Source: Actinoplanes derwentensis | Lineage (GTDB): Bacteria > Actinomycetota > Actinomycetes > Mycobacteriales > Micromonosporaceae | Length of the DNA stretch: 64,000 bases | Assembly (NCBI RefSeq): GCF_900104725.1 | Contig: NZ_LT629758.1 | Location: forward strand, 2,418,001-2,482,000 | Direction: 5' to 3' | In this document: in pieces, positions 9,563 to 17,432 of the stretch | Layout of the letters: each line of letters starts with the position of its first letter | Position numbering within the stretch: position 1 is the first letter of the stretch | Notes under the pieces: generated by a model | Databases searched by the model: none | What the model saw: only the letters and a program-made list of their open reading frames with translations | Told to the model about the DNA's origin: nothing | Position numbers and translations under genes: made by a program

Positions 9563-10208
9563 TCAGATAGCCCAGTTCGATCGCGCGGGCCACCAGCTGG
9601 GTTCGGGTCCCGACGTTCAGTTTCGTCCGGATGTTCCGGGCGTAGGTGTCGGCCGTCGCCACCGCCACTCCCATGCGCTGGCCGATCGCCGGGTTGGTCA
9701 GGCCTTCGGCCAGCATCCTCAGTGCCTCCACCTCGCGGGGGCACAGCCGTGCCGCCTCGTCGCCGGAACCGCCGAGCACCCCGCCGACCAGTCCGGCGCT
9801 GATGTAGACGCTGTCGCGCACCGCGGTGTCCACGGCGACCCACAGATCGTGAGCGGAACCGTCCGGCAGGATCATCGCGCGTACCCCGGCCCGGATCGCC
9901 TCCGGGATCGACGGCGGCTCGTCCGGGCGGCAGACCAGCACAGTGCGAGTACGGGCCGGAACCAGCGACCGCAGACGCCTGTTCAGTACGGCGGTACGCA
10001 ACGTGGTGACGTCCACGATCGCCAGCGACGGGCCGGCCGGTGGTGGTGGGAGCCGGGCCGGTGCCGCGAGTTGATGGGTCACCTGGAGGGCGGGCGTCTG
10101 AGCGGCGAGACGGACCAGCCCGGCACGCATGGTCGCCGACGCCGACACCACGGCGACCGGTACGGGCGTCTTGATCATGCCGGGACCGTATCCGCGGGGA
10201 CTTGACAT
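9555..10208 (-). CDS. Orphan LuxR/NarL-type regulator with degenerate receiver domain
   Basis: A 217-aa protein. The ATG start has a GGAG motif 7 nt upstream. Residues about 15-130 have the alternating strand/helix pattern of a response-regulator receiver (VAVVSASATMRAGL; VLVCRPDEPPS), but the acidic pair after strand 1 is missing. Aspartate phosphorylation is therefore doubtful. Residues about 152-217 form a LuxR/GerE helix-turn-helix (LCPREVEALRMLAEGLTN, then IRTKLNVGTRTQLVARAI). No sensor kinase is adjacent. It likely acts as a DNA-binding regulator controlled by a ligand or by its own level. Its target is unknown. Confidence 0.8.
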   Translation of the reverse strand: MSSPRGYGPGMIKTPVPVAVVSASATMRAGLVRLAAQTPALQVTHQLAAPARLPPPPAGPSLAIVDVTTLRTAVLNRRLRSLVPARTRTVLVCRPDEPPSIPEAIRAGVRAMILPDGSAHDLWVAVDTAVRDSVYISAGLVGGVLGGSGDEAARLCPREVEALRMLAEGLTNPAIGQRMGVAVATADTYARNIRTKLNVGTRTQLVARAIELGYLTG

Positions 10209-10305
10209 CCGGTTGCTCCGCTCTTGACGCCACTCTCGACGGGAGTGGGCCGGATCCGGACCGCGGAATGACCGGACCGCAGCACTACCGGGTCTTCGGG
10301 GCCGC

Positions 10306-11829
10306 TCAGCGCAGCGCGCGCTTCAGCGGCTTCCCGGTCGCGGTGAGCGGGATCTCGGCGACGAACTCGACCGACCGCGGATATTTGTAGCCGGCCATCC
10401 GCTGCCGGGCCCACGCCACCAGTTCGTCCTCGGTGACAAGGTGGCCCGGCCCGCGGACGATCACCGCCTTGACCTCTTCGCCGAGTGCCGGGTCGGGCAC
10501 CCCGATGACCGCGGCGAGCGAGACGGCCTCGTGCTCCATCAGCATCTCCTCGACCTCGCGCGGGTAGACGTTCGCACCGCCGCGAATGATCATGTCGGTG
10601 AGCCGGTCGACCACGTAGTACCAGCCGTCGGCGTCCCGTCGGCCCAGGTCACCGGTGTGCATCCAGCCACCGCGCAGGGCCTGCGCGGTCTCCTCCGGCC
10701 GTTCGTGATAGCCGAGCATGACGTTGTGCCCGCGGATCAGGATCTCGCCGACCCGGTCCGGGCCCTCGACGGTCGCCCCGTCCTCGTCGACCAGCTTGAG
10801 GTCCACGCCCCAGATCGGCACGCCGATCGAGCCGGGCCGTGGCGGATTCCCCGGACGCGTGATGGTGGCCGCCGGTGAGGTCTCGGACAACCCGTACGAC
10901 TCGAGGATCGTCACCCCGAACCGCTTCGTGAACTCCTCGATGATCGTCACGGGCAGCGCCGACCCGGCCGACACCGCGACCCGCAGGCGCCCCACGGCTG
11001 CGGCGTCCAGGCGCTCGGCGGGCACGTTGAGCAGCGCCCAGTACATGGTCGGCACGCCCGCGAAGAAGGTGATCCCACGGGTCATCAGGATGTCGGCGAC
11101 CGCCGCCGGATCGAACCGGGGCAGCAGCACCAGCGTCGAGGCGCTGGCGAAGCCGGTGTTGAGGTGGATCGTGGTGGCGAACGAATGGAACAACGGCAAC
11201 GTCACCAGATGCGTGTCACGGCGCGGCGCGTTGCCCAGCAGCATGTCGGCGGCGACCACGTTGAACAGCAGGTTCGTGTGCGAGAGCAGAGCGCCCTTGG
11301 GCCGGCCCGACGTACCGCTGGTGTAGAGGATCATCACCGGGTCGGTCTCCCGGCGCAGCACCGTCTCGAAGACCGGCGACCGCCCGGCCAGCGCGGTCAC
11401 CAGCGTCCCGGCGCCCGGAGCGGCGCTGATCACGAAGAAGTCCCGGCAGGAGTCGACCTGGTCGAACGCGGTCCGGCCCTCGGCCCCGACCGGCAGTGCC
11501 GCGCTACCTTCGAAGCAGAAGAACGCTTTCGCTCCCGAGTCCGCCAGATGGTAGGCGATCTCCTGGCTGCGCAACGTCACGTTCAGCGGCACGACCACGG
11601 CACCGGCTTTGAGGGCGCCGTAGTAGACGATCGGGTACTCCATCAGGTTCGGGCAGGCCAGCGCGATCCGGTCACCCGGCTCGACACCGCGTTCGACAAG
11701 CAGCCCGGCCACCCGATTGGCTTCGGCGTCGACCGCGGCATAGGTCATCTCCCGCTCCCCCGAGACCAGAGCGACATGATCCGGGTACGAACGGGCGCTG
11801 TCTTCCAGAACCATCGATAGGTTGAGCAC
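10306..11829 (-). CDS. AMP-forming long-chain acyl-CoA ligase
   Basis: A 507-aa ANL-superfamily adenylating enzyme that activates a carboxylic acid to acyl-AMP and then acyl-CoA. Motifs run in order: YTSGTSGRPKGALLSHTNL (A3, near residue 168), YGLSETSPAAT (A5), GDLGRRDADGWYYVVDR (A7) with IIRGGANVYPREVEE (A8), and the catalytic lysine in LTATGKPLKRAL (A10). The GTG at 11829 is chosen because family members begin LNLS...LEDSARxYPD. Upstream in-frame codons do not look like coding sequence. It has no obvious operon partner. Length and motifs point to a fatty-acid substrate, but its identity is not fixed. Confidence 0.9.
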   Translation of the reverse strand: MLNLSMVLEDSARSYPDHVALVSGEREMTYAAVDAEANRVAGLLVERGVEPGDRIALACPNLMEYPIVYYGALKAGAVVVPLNVTLRSQEIAYHLADSGAKAFFCFEGSAALPVGAEGRTAFDQVDSCRDFFVISAAPGAGTLVTALAGRSPVFETVLRRETDPVMILYTSGTSGRPKGALLSHTNLLFNVVAADMLLGNAPRRDTHLVTLPLFHSFATTIHLNTGFASASTLVLLPRFDPAAVADILMTRGITFFAGVPTMYWALLNVPAERLDAAAVGRLRVAVSAGSALPVTIIEEFTKRFGVTILESYGLSETSPAATITRPGNPPRPGSIGVPIWGVDLKLVDEDGATVEGPDRVGEILIRGHNVMLGYHERPEETAQALRGGWMHTGDLGRRDADGWYYVVDRLTDMIIRGGANVYPREVEEMLMEHEAVSLAAVIGVPDPALGEEVKAVIVRGPGHLVTEDELVAWARQRMAGYKYPRSVEFVAEIPLTATGKPLKRALR

Positions 11830-11876
11830 CCCGGAAACGCTATGGCGCTCCACTGGAGAACAAGTTGACGGCGACC

Positions 11877-12020
11877 TCAGCCCTGAACCGCGAGTGCGTC
11901 GGTGATGGCGCGCAGTGCTTGCCGCTGGTCGTCGCCGACCAGCGGCTCGTGGGTAGCGGTGGCGAGGGCGTTCTGTCGCAGCGTGCCACCTGCTTCGTCG
12001 AGGTGGGCAAGCACGGTACG
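11877..12020 (-). pseudogene. C-terminal fragment of an unidentified gene
   Basis: The minus strand encodes a clean coding-like tail ending in QALRAITDALAVQG and a stop. It contains TVLAHLDEAGGTLRQNALA and has no start codon or N-terminal part. At about 12020 the coding character switches to the plus strand. Family not recognised. It appears to be debris abutting an unrelated SDR fragment. Confidence 0.4.
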
Positions 12021-12022
12021 TC

Positions 12023-12340
12023 CATTTCACGTACGGCCTGGCACAGCACCTGCCGGACGGTGTCACCGCGAACGCTTTCGATCCGGGTCTGATGCCCGGC
12101 ACCAGCCTGACACGCAGTGCCGCCGCCCCGCTGCGCTTCGCGGCCAAGCACGTCATGCCCCGCGTCATTCCGCTGCTGCGTCTGAGCATGGGCGCCAACG
12201 TGCACACCCCAAGGAATCGGGTGAGGCACTCGCGCGACTCGTGACAGACCCGCGGTTCGCCGGAGTCACCGGCAAACACTTCGAGCAGAACGAACAAATC
12301 CGTTCCTCGGCCGAATCGTACGACGACGCCCGACCGATAC
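12023..12340 (+). pseudogene. C-terminal fragment of a short-chain dehydrogenase, frameshifted
   Basis: The plus strand encodes the distal part of an SDR of the light-dependent-protochlorophyllide-reductase-like group: TYGLAQHLPDGVTANAFDPG, then LMPGTSLTRS, then RVIPLLRLSMGANVHTP. A single missing C near 12206-12210 shifts the frame. The sequence then resumes as KESGEALARLVTDPRFAGVTGKHFE... followed by IRSSAESYDDAR. The N-terminal Rossmann half and the YxxxK active site are absent. Both truncation and frameshift mark it as dead. Confidence 0.75.
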
Positions 12341-12341
12341 C

Positions 12342-12503
12342 GATGAGACCCGGCTGGTCCACGCTGCCCGGTTGGCGACCATCCTGTCCGGCGTGCAAGA
12401 CCGGCGCCTGGTCGACGTCACCGGCGGGGAGACCGTGTCCGCCACGTGGCTGTTCGGCGAGATGAACAGCCACGTGTACGAGGTACGCACCGTGCACCAC
12501 TGA
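12342..12503 (+). pseudogene. Unassigned 3' coding remnant
   Basis: A 54-codon open stretch follows directly on the SDR fragment. It contains RLATILSGVQDRRLVDVTGG and ends FGEMNSHVYEVRTVHH with a stop. It has no start codon or RBS of its own. The codon pattern looks genuine. I do not recognise the family. It is probably another truncated gene end in this debris zone. Confidence 0.35.
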
Positions 12504-12525
12504 ACCGCGACCAGCCGCGATCCAC

Positions 12526-12563
12526 AAATCGTTCAGTCGCCTTCCCTAGCGTGATCGGCGTCC
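12526..12563 (+). promoter_or_regulatory. Probable promoter region of the secreted cupin gene
   Basis: This segment contains a TAGCGT -10-like box (12547-12552). It is conserved, with about one nt of spacing difference, upstream of the decayed cupin copy (7737-7773, where the box is TACCCT). Retention in both copies suggests it is functional. No standard -35 box is visible. Confidence 0.5.
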
Positions 12564-12583
12564 ATGGAACGAAGGAGACTTTC

Positions 12584-13024
12584 GTGAAACAGAGATTGAT
12601 GCTCGCCGGTGCTCTGGCGGCCACCGTCACCGCCGCGACGCTCACCGTCGGCGTCCCGGCGAGCGCGACGCCGGCCGGTCCGGGGGTGAGCGGCACGATC
12701 ATCTCGCAGAGGACGATCGGTGACACCGACTACATCCTGCGGGAGATCACCATTCCGGCCGGTCAGGCCACCGGGTGGCACTGGCACACGGGCGAGCTGT
12801 ACGGCCGGGTCAAGCAGGGCACACTGAGTCACTTCGACGCGACCTGCGAGTCCGACGGGGTGTACCGGCGCGGCAGCTTCATCCAGGAGCCGAGCGGCGA
12901 CGGCAACGTGCACATCGGCGTCAACCGCGGCAGCGTCGCGGTGGTCCTCGAGGTTCTGTACGTCCTGCCGGCCGGCTCGCCGCTGTCGGTGGACGCTCCC
13001 AACCCGGGCTGCGACTTCCAGTAG
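12584..13024 (+). CDS. Secreted cupin-domain protein
   Basis: A 146-aa protein starting at GTG 12584, with GAAGGAG at 12571-12577. Residues 1-29 form a Sec signal peptide ending in ASA. The mature part is a single small cupin. ATGWHWHTGELYGRVKQG carries the two histidines and the glutamate of cupin motif 1, and GDGNVHIGVNRG resembles motif 2. Cupins of this sort bind a metal and either catalyse simple reactions or bind small molecules. The C-terminus PAGSPLSVDAPNPGC is shared with the remnant near 7.8 kb. No function can be assigned. Confidence 0.8.
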   Translation: MKQRLMLAGALAATVTAATLTVGVPASATPAGPGVSGTIISQRTIGDTDYILREITIPAGQATGWHWHTGELYGRVKQGTLSHFDATCESDGVYRRGSFIQEPSGDGNVHIGVNRGSVAVVLEVLYVLPAGSPLSVDAPNPGCDFQ

Positions 13025-13327
13025 CGGCCCCCGGAGGCTCGGTCCGGGCCCCGGTCATCACTTGACGGAATCGCTCGCCGGGGAAGTCGACGGACAGTGG
13101 TTGTCAACTCGCCCCTGGTTGACTTCGTCCCGGCGGTGACGGCCCGGAGACAACGTGGTCGCTCCGGGCCGGCCGGCCGCCTGTCCAGACCCCCAGTCGC
13201 CGGACGGGTGGCCCGCCCGACGACGTCCGGTGGCCCGGTGTCTCCCCCGGCCCTGAGCCACCGGACGTTCGTGGCGCGGGCGGTCTCCCTCGCCCCCGGC
13301 GTGCCGATGAACCAGGAGAGATGAAAC
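13025..13327 (+). other. 303-bp upstream region of ketol-acid reductoisomerase
   Basis: No gene is supported here. It contains an inverted pair GTCAAC / GTTGAC (13103-13108 and 13118-13123) and two TTGAC motifs that are not followed at promoter spacing by a clear -10 box. I found no leader peptide rich in Leu/Val/Ile codons and no T-box-like structure. The promoter of the next gene must lie here. Confidence 0.4.
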
Positions 13328-14809
13328 GTGACGACGAACGATCTGGACTTCCGGACCACCGTCTTCGACAAGGAGTACATCACCCTCGCCGGCACCCGCG
13401 AGGGCATCGTGCGGGGTGGGCGGCACCTGTTCGACCGGCTGCCGCAGGCGTTCGAGGGGGTCGATCAGATCGCGGTGATCGGCTGGGGGCCGCAGGGGTC
13501 GGCGCAGGCGCAGAACCTCCGTGACTCGCTCGGCGGGCGGCTCAAGGTGGTGGTCGGCCTGCGGGCGGGCTCGTCATCGTTCGCGGCGGCCCGCGCGGCC
13601 GGATTCTCCGAGGACGACGGGACACTCGGTGAGATGTTCGCGGTGATCGCCGCCTCCGACATGGTTCTGCTACTGATCTCCGACGCCGCGCAGGCCGAGT
13701 TGCACGAGGAGATCTTCGGTGCGCTGCGGCCGGACGCCACCCTCGGGCTGTCGCACGGCTTTCTGCTCGGTTACCTCACGCAGCAGGGCAGCCACTTCCC
13801 CACCGGCCTCGACGTGATCGCGGTCTGTCCCAAGGGGATGGGAGCCTCGGTCCGGGCGCTGTACGTGCAGGGCGCCGAGACCAACGGCGCCGGCATCAAC
13901 GCCAGTTTCGCGGTCGAGCAGAACGTCAGCGGCCGTGCGGTGGAACGCGCGCTGGGCTGGTCGGTCGCCCTCGGCGCTCCCTACACGTTCCGGACGACAC
14001 TGCGTTCGGAGTACCTGTCCGATCTGACCGGTGAGCGGGCCATCCTGCTCGGCGGCGTGCACGGCATCGTGGAGAGTCTGTACCGCCGGTTCGAGGACCA
14101 GGGGATGAGCGCGACCGAGGCGTACCGGCACTCGGTCGACGCCGTCACCGGGCCGATCTCGCGGACCGTCTCCACTGACGGTCTGCTCGGCCTCTACCAG
14201 CGGCTCGACGACGCGGACCGGGAGGTGTTCGCACGGGCGTACGTGGCGGCGTACCCGGTCGGCTTGGAACTGACCCACGAGATCTACGACGAGGTCGACG
14301 CGGGCAACGAGATCCGCAGTGTCATCCTGGCCGGTAAGCGGCTCGCCAGGTTCCCGATGGGCCGGATCGACCGGGCCGAGATGTGGCGGGCCGGCGAGAT
14401 CGCCCGCGAGAGCCGCGACGACAAAGCGCTGCCACTCGACCCGTTCACCGCCGGTGTCTTCTGCGGGGTGATGATGGGGCAGATCGACACGTTCATCGAG
14501 AAGGGTCACCCGTACTCGGAGATCGCCAACGAGTCGGTCATCGAGGCCACCGACTCGCTCAACCCGTACATGCACGCCCGGGGTGTCGCCTACATGGTGG
14601 ACAACTGCTCGACCACGGCACGGCTGGGCTCGCGCAAGTGGGCGCCGCGCTTCGACTACCTGCTGACCCAGACCGCCTATCCGGCCGTCGACCACTCGAC
14701 CAGTGAGCTCGGCGCCGACCTGGTCAAGGCGTTCGAGGAGCATCCGATCCACGAAGTGCTGCGCATCTGCGCGCAGATGCGGCCGCCGGTCGACATCTTC
14801 GTACAGTGA
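13328..14809 (+). CDS. ilvC: Class II (plant-type) ketol-acid reductoisomerase
   Basis: A 493-aa protein with a GTG start and AGGAG about 8 nt upstream. KARI converts 2-acetolactate to 2,3-dihydroxyisovalerate with NADPH and Mg2+ in valine/isoleucine/leucine biosynthesis. The Rossmann loop is VIGWGPQGSAQAQNLRDSL. GLSHGFLLGYL and VIAVCPKGMGASVRALYVQG follow. Metal-site acidic residues come in the duplicated knotted domain (EIRSVILAGKRL; SEIANESVIEATDSLNPYMH). At about 490 residues it is the long class II form. It reads much more like chloroplast enzymes than the roughly 340-aa class I form usual in actinomycetes. No ilvB, ilvN or ilvD neighbours are present, so it may be a second, specialised copy. 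Confidence 0.93.
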   Translation: MTTNDLDFRTTVFDKEYITLAGTREGIVRGGRHLFDRLPQAFEGVDQIAVIGWGPQGSAQAQNLRDSLGGRLKVVVGLRAGSSSFAAARAAGFSEDDGTLGEMFAVIAASDMVLLLISDAAQAELHEEIFGALRPDATLGLSHGFLLGYLTQQGSHFPTGLDVIAVCPKGMGASVRALYVQGAETNGAGINASFAVEQNVSGRAVERALGWSVALGAPYTFRTTLRSEYLSDLTGERAILLGGVHGIVESLYRRFEDQGMSATEAYRHSVDAVTGPISRTVSTDGLLGLYQRLDDADREVFARAYVAAYPVGLELTHEIYDEVDAGNEIRSVILAGKRLARFPMGRIDRAEMWRAGEIARESRDDKALPLDPFTAGVFCGVMMGQIDTFIEKGHPYSEIANESVIEATDSLNPYMHARGVAYMVDNCSTTARLGSRKWAPRFDYLLTQTAYPAVDHSTSELGADLVKAFEEHPIHEVLRICAQMRPPVDIFVQ

Positions 14810-14833
14810 ACGGCTTCCTACGGTGAACGGCGC

Positions 14834-14862
14834 GGCCTCCGGAACCATCGGCTCCGGAGGCC
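14834..14862 (+). terminator. Hairpin terminator after ilvC
   Basis: A perfect 10-bp stem (14834-14843 with 14853-14862) and 9-nt loop, 25 nt beyond the ilvC stop. Confidence 0.7.
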
Positions 14863-15443
14863 CGGAGCGTCTTCGTCAGGCTGCCGCGCATTTCGCGCGG
14901 ACCGCTCCCCCGGCGATGCGCCGGGCGCGGGTGGCGCTGTCACCGATTGCGCAGGTGGGACCGGTGCCGCGGGACGGGTGGCGGGTGGTGCGACGACCGT
15001 GAGTACGCGTACCGGCGCAGGGTCCTCACCGGTGTCGTCGAGCCGGTCCACCAGGTCGCCGGCGACACTGCGCAGACGGGGCAGCAGCACCGGTTCGGAG
15101 TCGTCGACCAGCACGTCCGGTCCCCGGCTGCCGGGTACCCGGCGCGGACCGCCGCGCCGGTCAGGCCCCTCTGCGGCTGATAGTGCAGCTCACGGGCGTG
15201 GGTCCGGCGGCCGAATCCGCAGTCCGGGGTGACCGCCCGCATGTCGGTGTCGCCGGGGCGCCCGGCCGGCAGGCCGGTGAGGCAGGCGACCGGTGTTCCC
15301 AGCGAGCCGGCGAGGGCCTGCCCGAGTGTCGTCGAGTCCGGCAGGCCCACCGGGCCGTATCCGACGAACCGGGCCGTAGAGCCTGCAGCACGAGGGCGTG
15401 GCCGATCGTCGGCGCACTGAGCGCCACCGGGTCGCCCATCGGC
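14863..15443 (-). pseudogene. Degenerate gene in two or three minus-strand frames, family unknown
   Basis: Coding-like sequence hops between frames on the minus strand. It begins MGDPVALSAPTIGHALVLQA near 15439. It continues in another frame with VGLPDSTTLGQALAGSLG and GRRTHARELHYQPQ, then shifts near 15110 to LVDDSEPVLLPRLRSVAGDL, ending about 14820-14900 in low-quality sequence. No single frame spans it. It looks like one gene with at least two frameshifts, or fused debris. The stretch otherwise holds nothing. I could not identify the family. Confidence 0.4.
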
Positions 15444-16061
15444 TCAGATCATGCCGAGACGCATGGCGTACGCCACCGCGTGCGAACGGTTCCGCAGGCG
15501 CAGGCGGCTGGTCATGTTGTAGATGACGTTCTTGACCGTGCGCTCGGAATAGCACAACGTGTCGGCGATCTCGTTGGTGTCGAGGCCGTCGGCCATCAGC
15601 CGCAGCACGTCCACCTCCCGCGGGGTGAGACCGGACGCGTCCAGGCCCTGCGGCGTCAGGACCTCACGCTGCAGCCGCTCCAGATGTTTGAGCAGCTCGC
15701 CGACGAGGTTGGGCGGCAGCACCCCGCCACCGGTGGCCGCCGCGGACACGGCCTGGACCAGCCGCTCCGCGGTGACCGCGGCCCGGGGCAGGACCGCGAC
15801 CACGCGGCACTCGAGGGCGACGAGCAGATCGGTCTCGGTCAACTCGGCGACCACCAGCACCACCGGCACGCCGGTCTCGGCGGCCGACAGGCGCAACATG
15901 ACGATCACCTCGGAACTGAGCCGGTCGCAGCAGACGACGAGCACCTGCGCCTGCGCCGCTTCGGTCTCGGGGAGGACGGCCAGGTCCGGGCTTGCTTTCA
16001 GCAAGCTGGTGAGGCCTTCCCGGCTCAGTGCATCCGACGAACGTACGACCACCCGAGACAC
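15444..16061 (-). CDS. Orphan LuxR/NarL-type regulator with degenerate receiver
   Basis: A 205-aa protein. The GTG at 16061 is chosen because the receiver-like fold starts there (VSRVVVRSSDALSREGLTSL). GGAAGG lies upstream, though at a long spacing. The receiver domain lacks the paired acidic residues that follow strand 1 in true response regulators. The C-terminal HTH is typical: LTPREVDVLRLMADGLDTNE, then SERTVKNVIYNMTSRLRLRN. Its last 60 residues are nearly the same as those of the regulator at 26625-27278, so the two are paralogues. No sensor kinase is nearby. Targets are unknown. Confidence 0.82.
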   Translation of the reverse strand: MSRVVVRSSDALSREGLTSLLKASPDLAVLPETEAAQAQVLVVCCDRLSSEVIVMLRLSAAETGVPVVLVVAELTETDLLVALECRVVAVLPRAAVTAERLVQAVSAAATGGGVLPPNLVGELLKHLERLQREVLTPQGLDASGLTPREVDVLRLMADGLDTNEIADTLCYSERTVKNVIYNMTSRLRLRNRSHAVAYAMRLGMI

Positions 16062-16152
16062 TTTTCGCTGCCACCTTCCGGTTCCGAAACGACCGGAGCC
16101 CAGTCTGGCGGGCGTTTGTTGACGGCGACTTGAACGCTTGTGGACAACCGGT

Positions 16153-16569
16153 TCAGCCGGTTTTGCGGGCGGCGGCGGGACGCCGGGCGAGCCGGAGCGC
16201 GGCGATGTACCGGGGCAGTTCGTCAGCGGCCTGGTCGAGCCATCCGGGCGCGATCTGCTCGATGAAGACGCCGTCCACAACGTAGTCGTGGAGAGGCGGG
16301 TCACGGTCATGGCCGCAGCCGTTCCATCGCCGGGCGGCCTCCAGGCGGGCGAGCACCGTGCCAAGTGAACGCTCCAACCGCGCGAGCAACTCGTCGGCGG
16401 CGTCGGCGTCGAGGACCAGCCGTCCTTCCCTGGCGAGGTTCAGGAACAGCTGACCGGCGAAGGGCGTCTCGTCGGGCACATGGTCGAGTCCACCAGCGTG
16501 CCCGCCACCGGTACAGACCGTCACGTCCGAACTGCCCGTGGCTACTTCGTGTTCTGCCCAGTCGGCCAC
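16153..16569 (-). CDS. Hypothetical protein downstream of a YbaB-like gene
   Basis: A 138-aa protein with a GTG start, 4 nt beyond the YbaB-like gene's stop, so it belongs to the same transcript. It has an acidic N-terminal half and an amphipathic helix rich in Ala/Leu/Arg (DADAADELLARLERSLGTVL). The C-terminal part reads DYVVDGVFIEQIAPGWLDQA. No catalytic motif, signal peptide or membrane segment is seen. In actinomycetes small proteins beside YbaB genes are often tied to type VII secretion or polymorphic-toxin loci. I cannot assign this one. Confidence 0.55.
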   Translation of the reverse strand: MADWAEHEVATGSSDVTVCTGGGHAGGLDHVPDETPFAGQLFLNLAREGRLVLDADAADELLARLERSLGTVLARLEAARRWNGCGHDRDPPLHDYVVDGVFIEQIAPGWLDQAADELPRYIAALRLARRPAAARKTG

Positions 16570-16573
16570 CCGA

Positions 16574-16859
16574 TCAGCTCAGACTGATCTCGATCGGGCC
16601 CGTCTTGCTGGCGGCGCGCCGTTCGGCGTTCTTCTCGGCGGCCCGGATGGCCTGCAGGATCGCGTTCTCCAGCGCCGCCGCGTCACGCCCGGCCAGGACC
16701 TGGCTCGACCCGGACCGCGAGCGTCCGGCCGAGGCCACTGGCCACCACCGTGACCGTGCCGTCGGTCACGACGGACTGCTCCAGCTCGGTCTGCGCCGTG
16801 ACCGTCCGTTGCTGCATCTGCCGCGCCTGTTCGGCGAAGGCGGTGAGATCGGGTTGCAT
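16574..16859 (-). pseudogene. YbaB/EbfC-family gene with a frameshift
   Basis: It starts at ATG 16859 with a good RBS (GGAAGGGAA). The first frame runs MQPDLTAFAEQARQMQQRTV through SGLGRTLAVRV and stops at 16683 after 58 codons. The homologous sequence continues in a second frame as VLAGRDAAALENAILQAIRA, ending GPIEISLS at 16574. Total length is 286 nt, one more than a multiple of three, so a single-base indel around 16700-16725 breaks the gene. Intact YbaB proteins are about 95-140 aa dimeric nucleoid-associated proteins. It lies between an ATPase fragment and a hypothetical gene in one transcript. Confidence 0.7.
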
Positions 16860-16876
16860 GGTGTTCCCTTCCGTTG

Positions 16877-17311
16877 TCAGCCGACCGCGGCGAGGCCACC
16901 GGTCGTCGCGGCCGGGCCGGCGATCCCGCCCAGTTCGGCGACGGTCAAAGTTCTAGATACTGCGGTACGGGTGATCGCGCCGGACAGTTGGTGCGCGGCT
17001 CGGACCGTGCGGGCCGGCAGGGTCACCGTGAGCCCGGCGATCGCGTCACGCACGTCCTCGGGCACCTCGTACCCACGTCGCACCAGGTACCGGACGGCCA
17101 CCTCGGCGAGTTCCTCATCGGAGTAGCCGGGCATCGTCCACTGCTGCCCGCAGACCTCGGCGACCGCCGGCACCGCGGCCCGCAGCGCGCCGATCGCCGC
17201 CTTCTCCCCCAGCAGCACCACGACCGGGCTGCCCAGCACCGGCCGCATCAGATCGGCGACCCTCAGCCCGGACTCCACGCTGCTGGGCCACATCCGCGAG
17301 CTCCGCCACAC
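16877..17311 (-). pseudogene. C-terminal (lid-domain) fragment of an AAA+ ATPase
   Basis: The region encodes GLRVADLMRPVLGSPVVVLL, then WTMPGYSDEELAEVAVRYLV and GYEVPEDVRDAIAGL. This resembles the small helical lid at the end of CbxX/EccA-type AAA+ ATPases found with type VII secretion genes. No Walker A or B motif is present. Coding-like sequence further upstream (GNPGQLRRRVAELADVAQQ near 17330) is in a different frame. The gene appears to have lost its ATPase core. It stops 17 nt before the YbaB-like start, so it was once in the same operon. Confidence 0.5.
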
Positions 17312-17387
17312 GCCTCCGGAGCTGACCCGGGTTGCCGCGCACCGGGCGCTCGCCGCGCTGATGCCCCCTCCACAGTGAGAGGGTCCG

Positions 17388-17423
17388 GCCCGTCACGTCG
17401 CTCGTCGCAGCACCGTGACGGGC
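17388..17423 (-). terminator. Hairpin after the secreted S33 peptidase gene
   Basis: A perfect 10-bp stem (17388-17397 with 17414-17423) and 16-nt loop, 10 nt beyond the minus-strand stop at 17433. Confidence 0.55.
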
Positions 17424-17432
17424 AGGCAAGGA

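Noticed and set aside
13025..13327. Possible attenuator or T-box before ilvC
   Set aside because: No leader peptide rich in branched-chain codons, no T-box sequence and no alternating hairpins were found. Only a 6-bp inverted pair is present.
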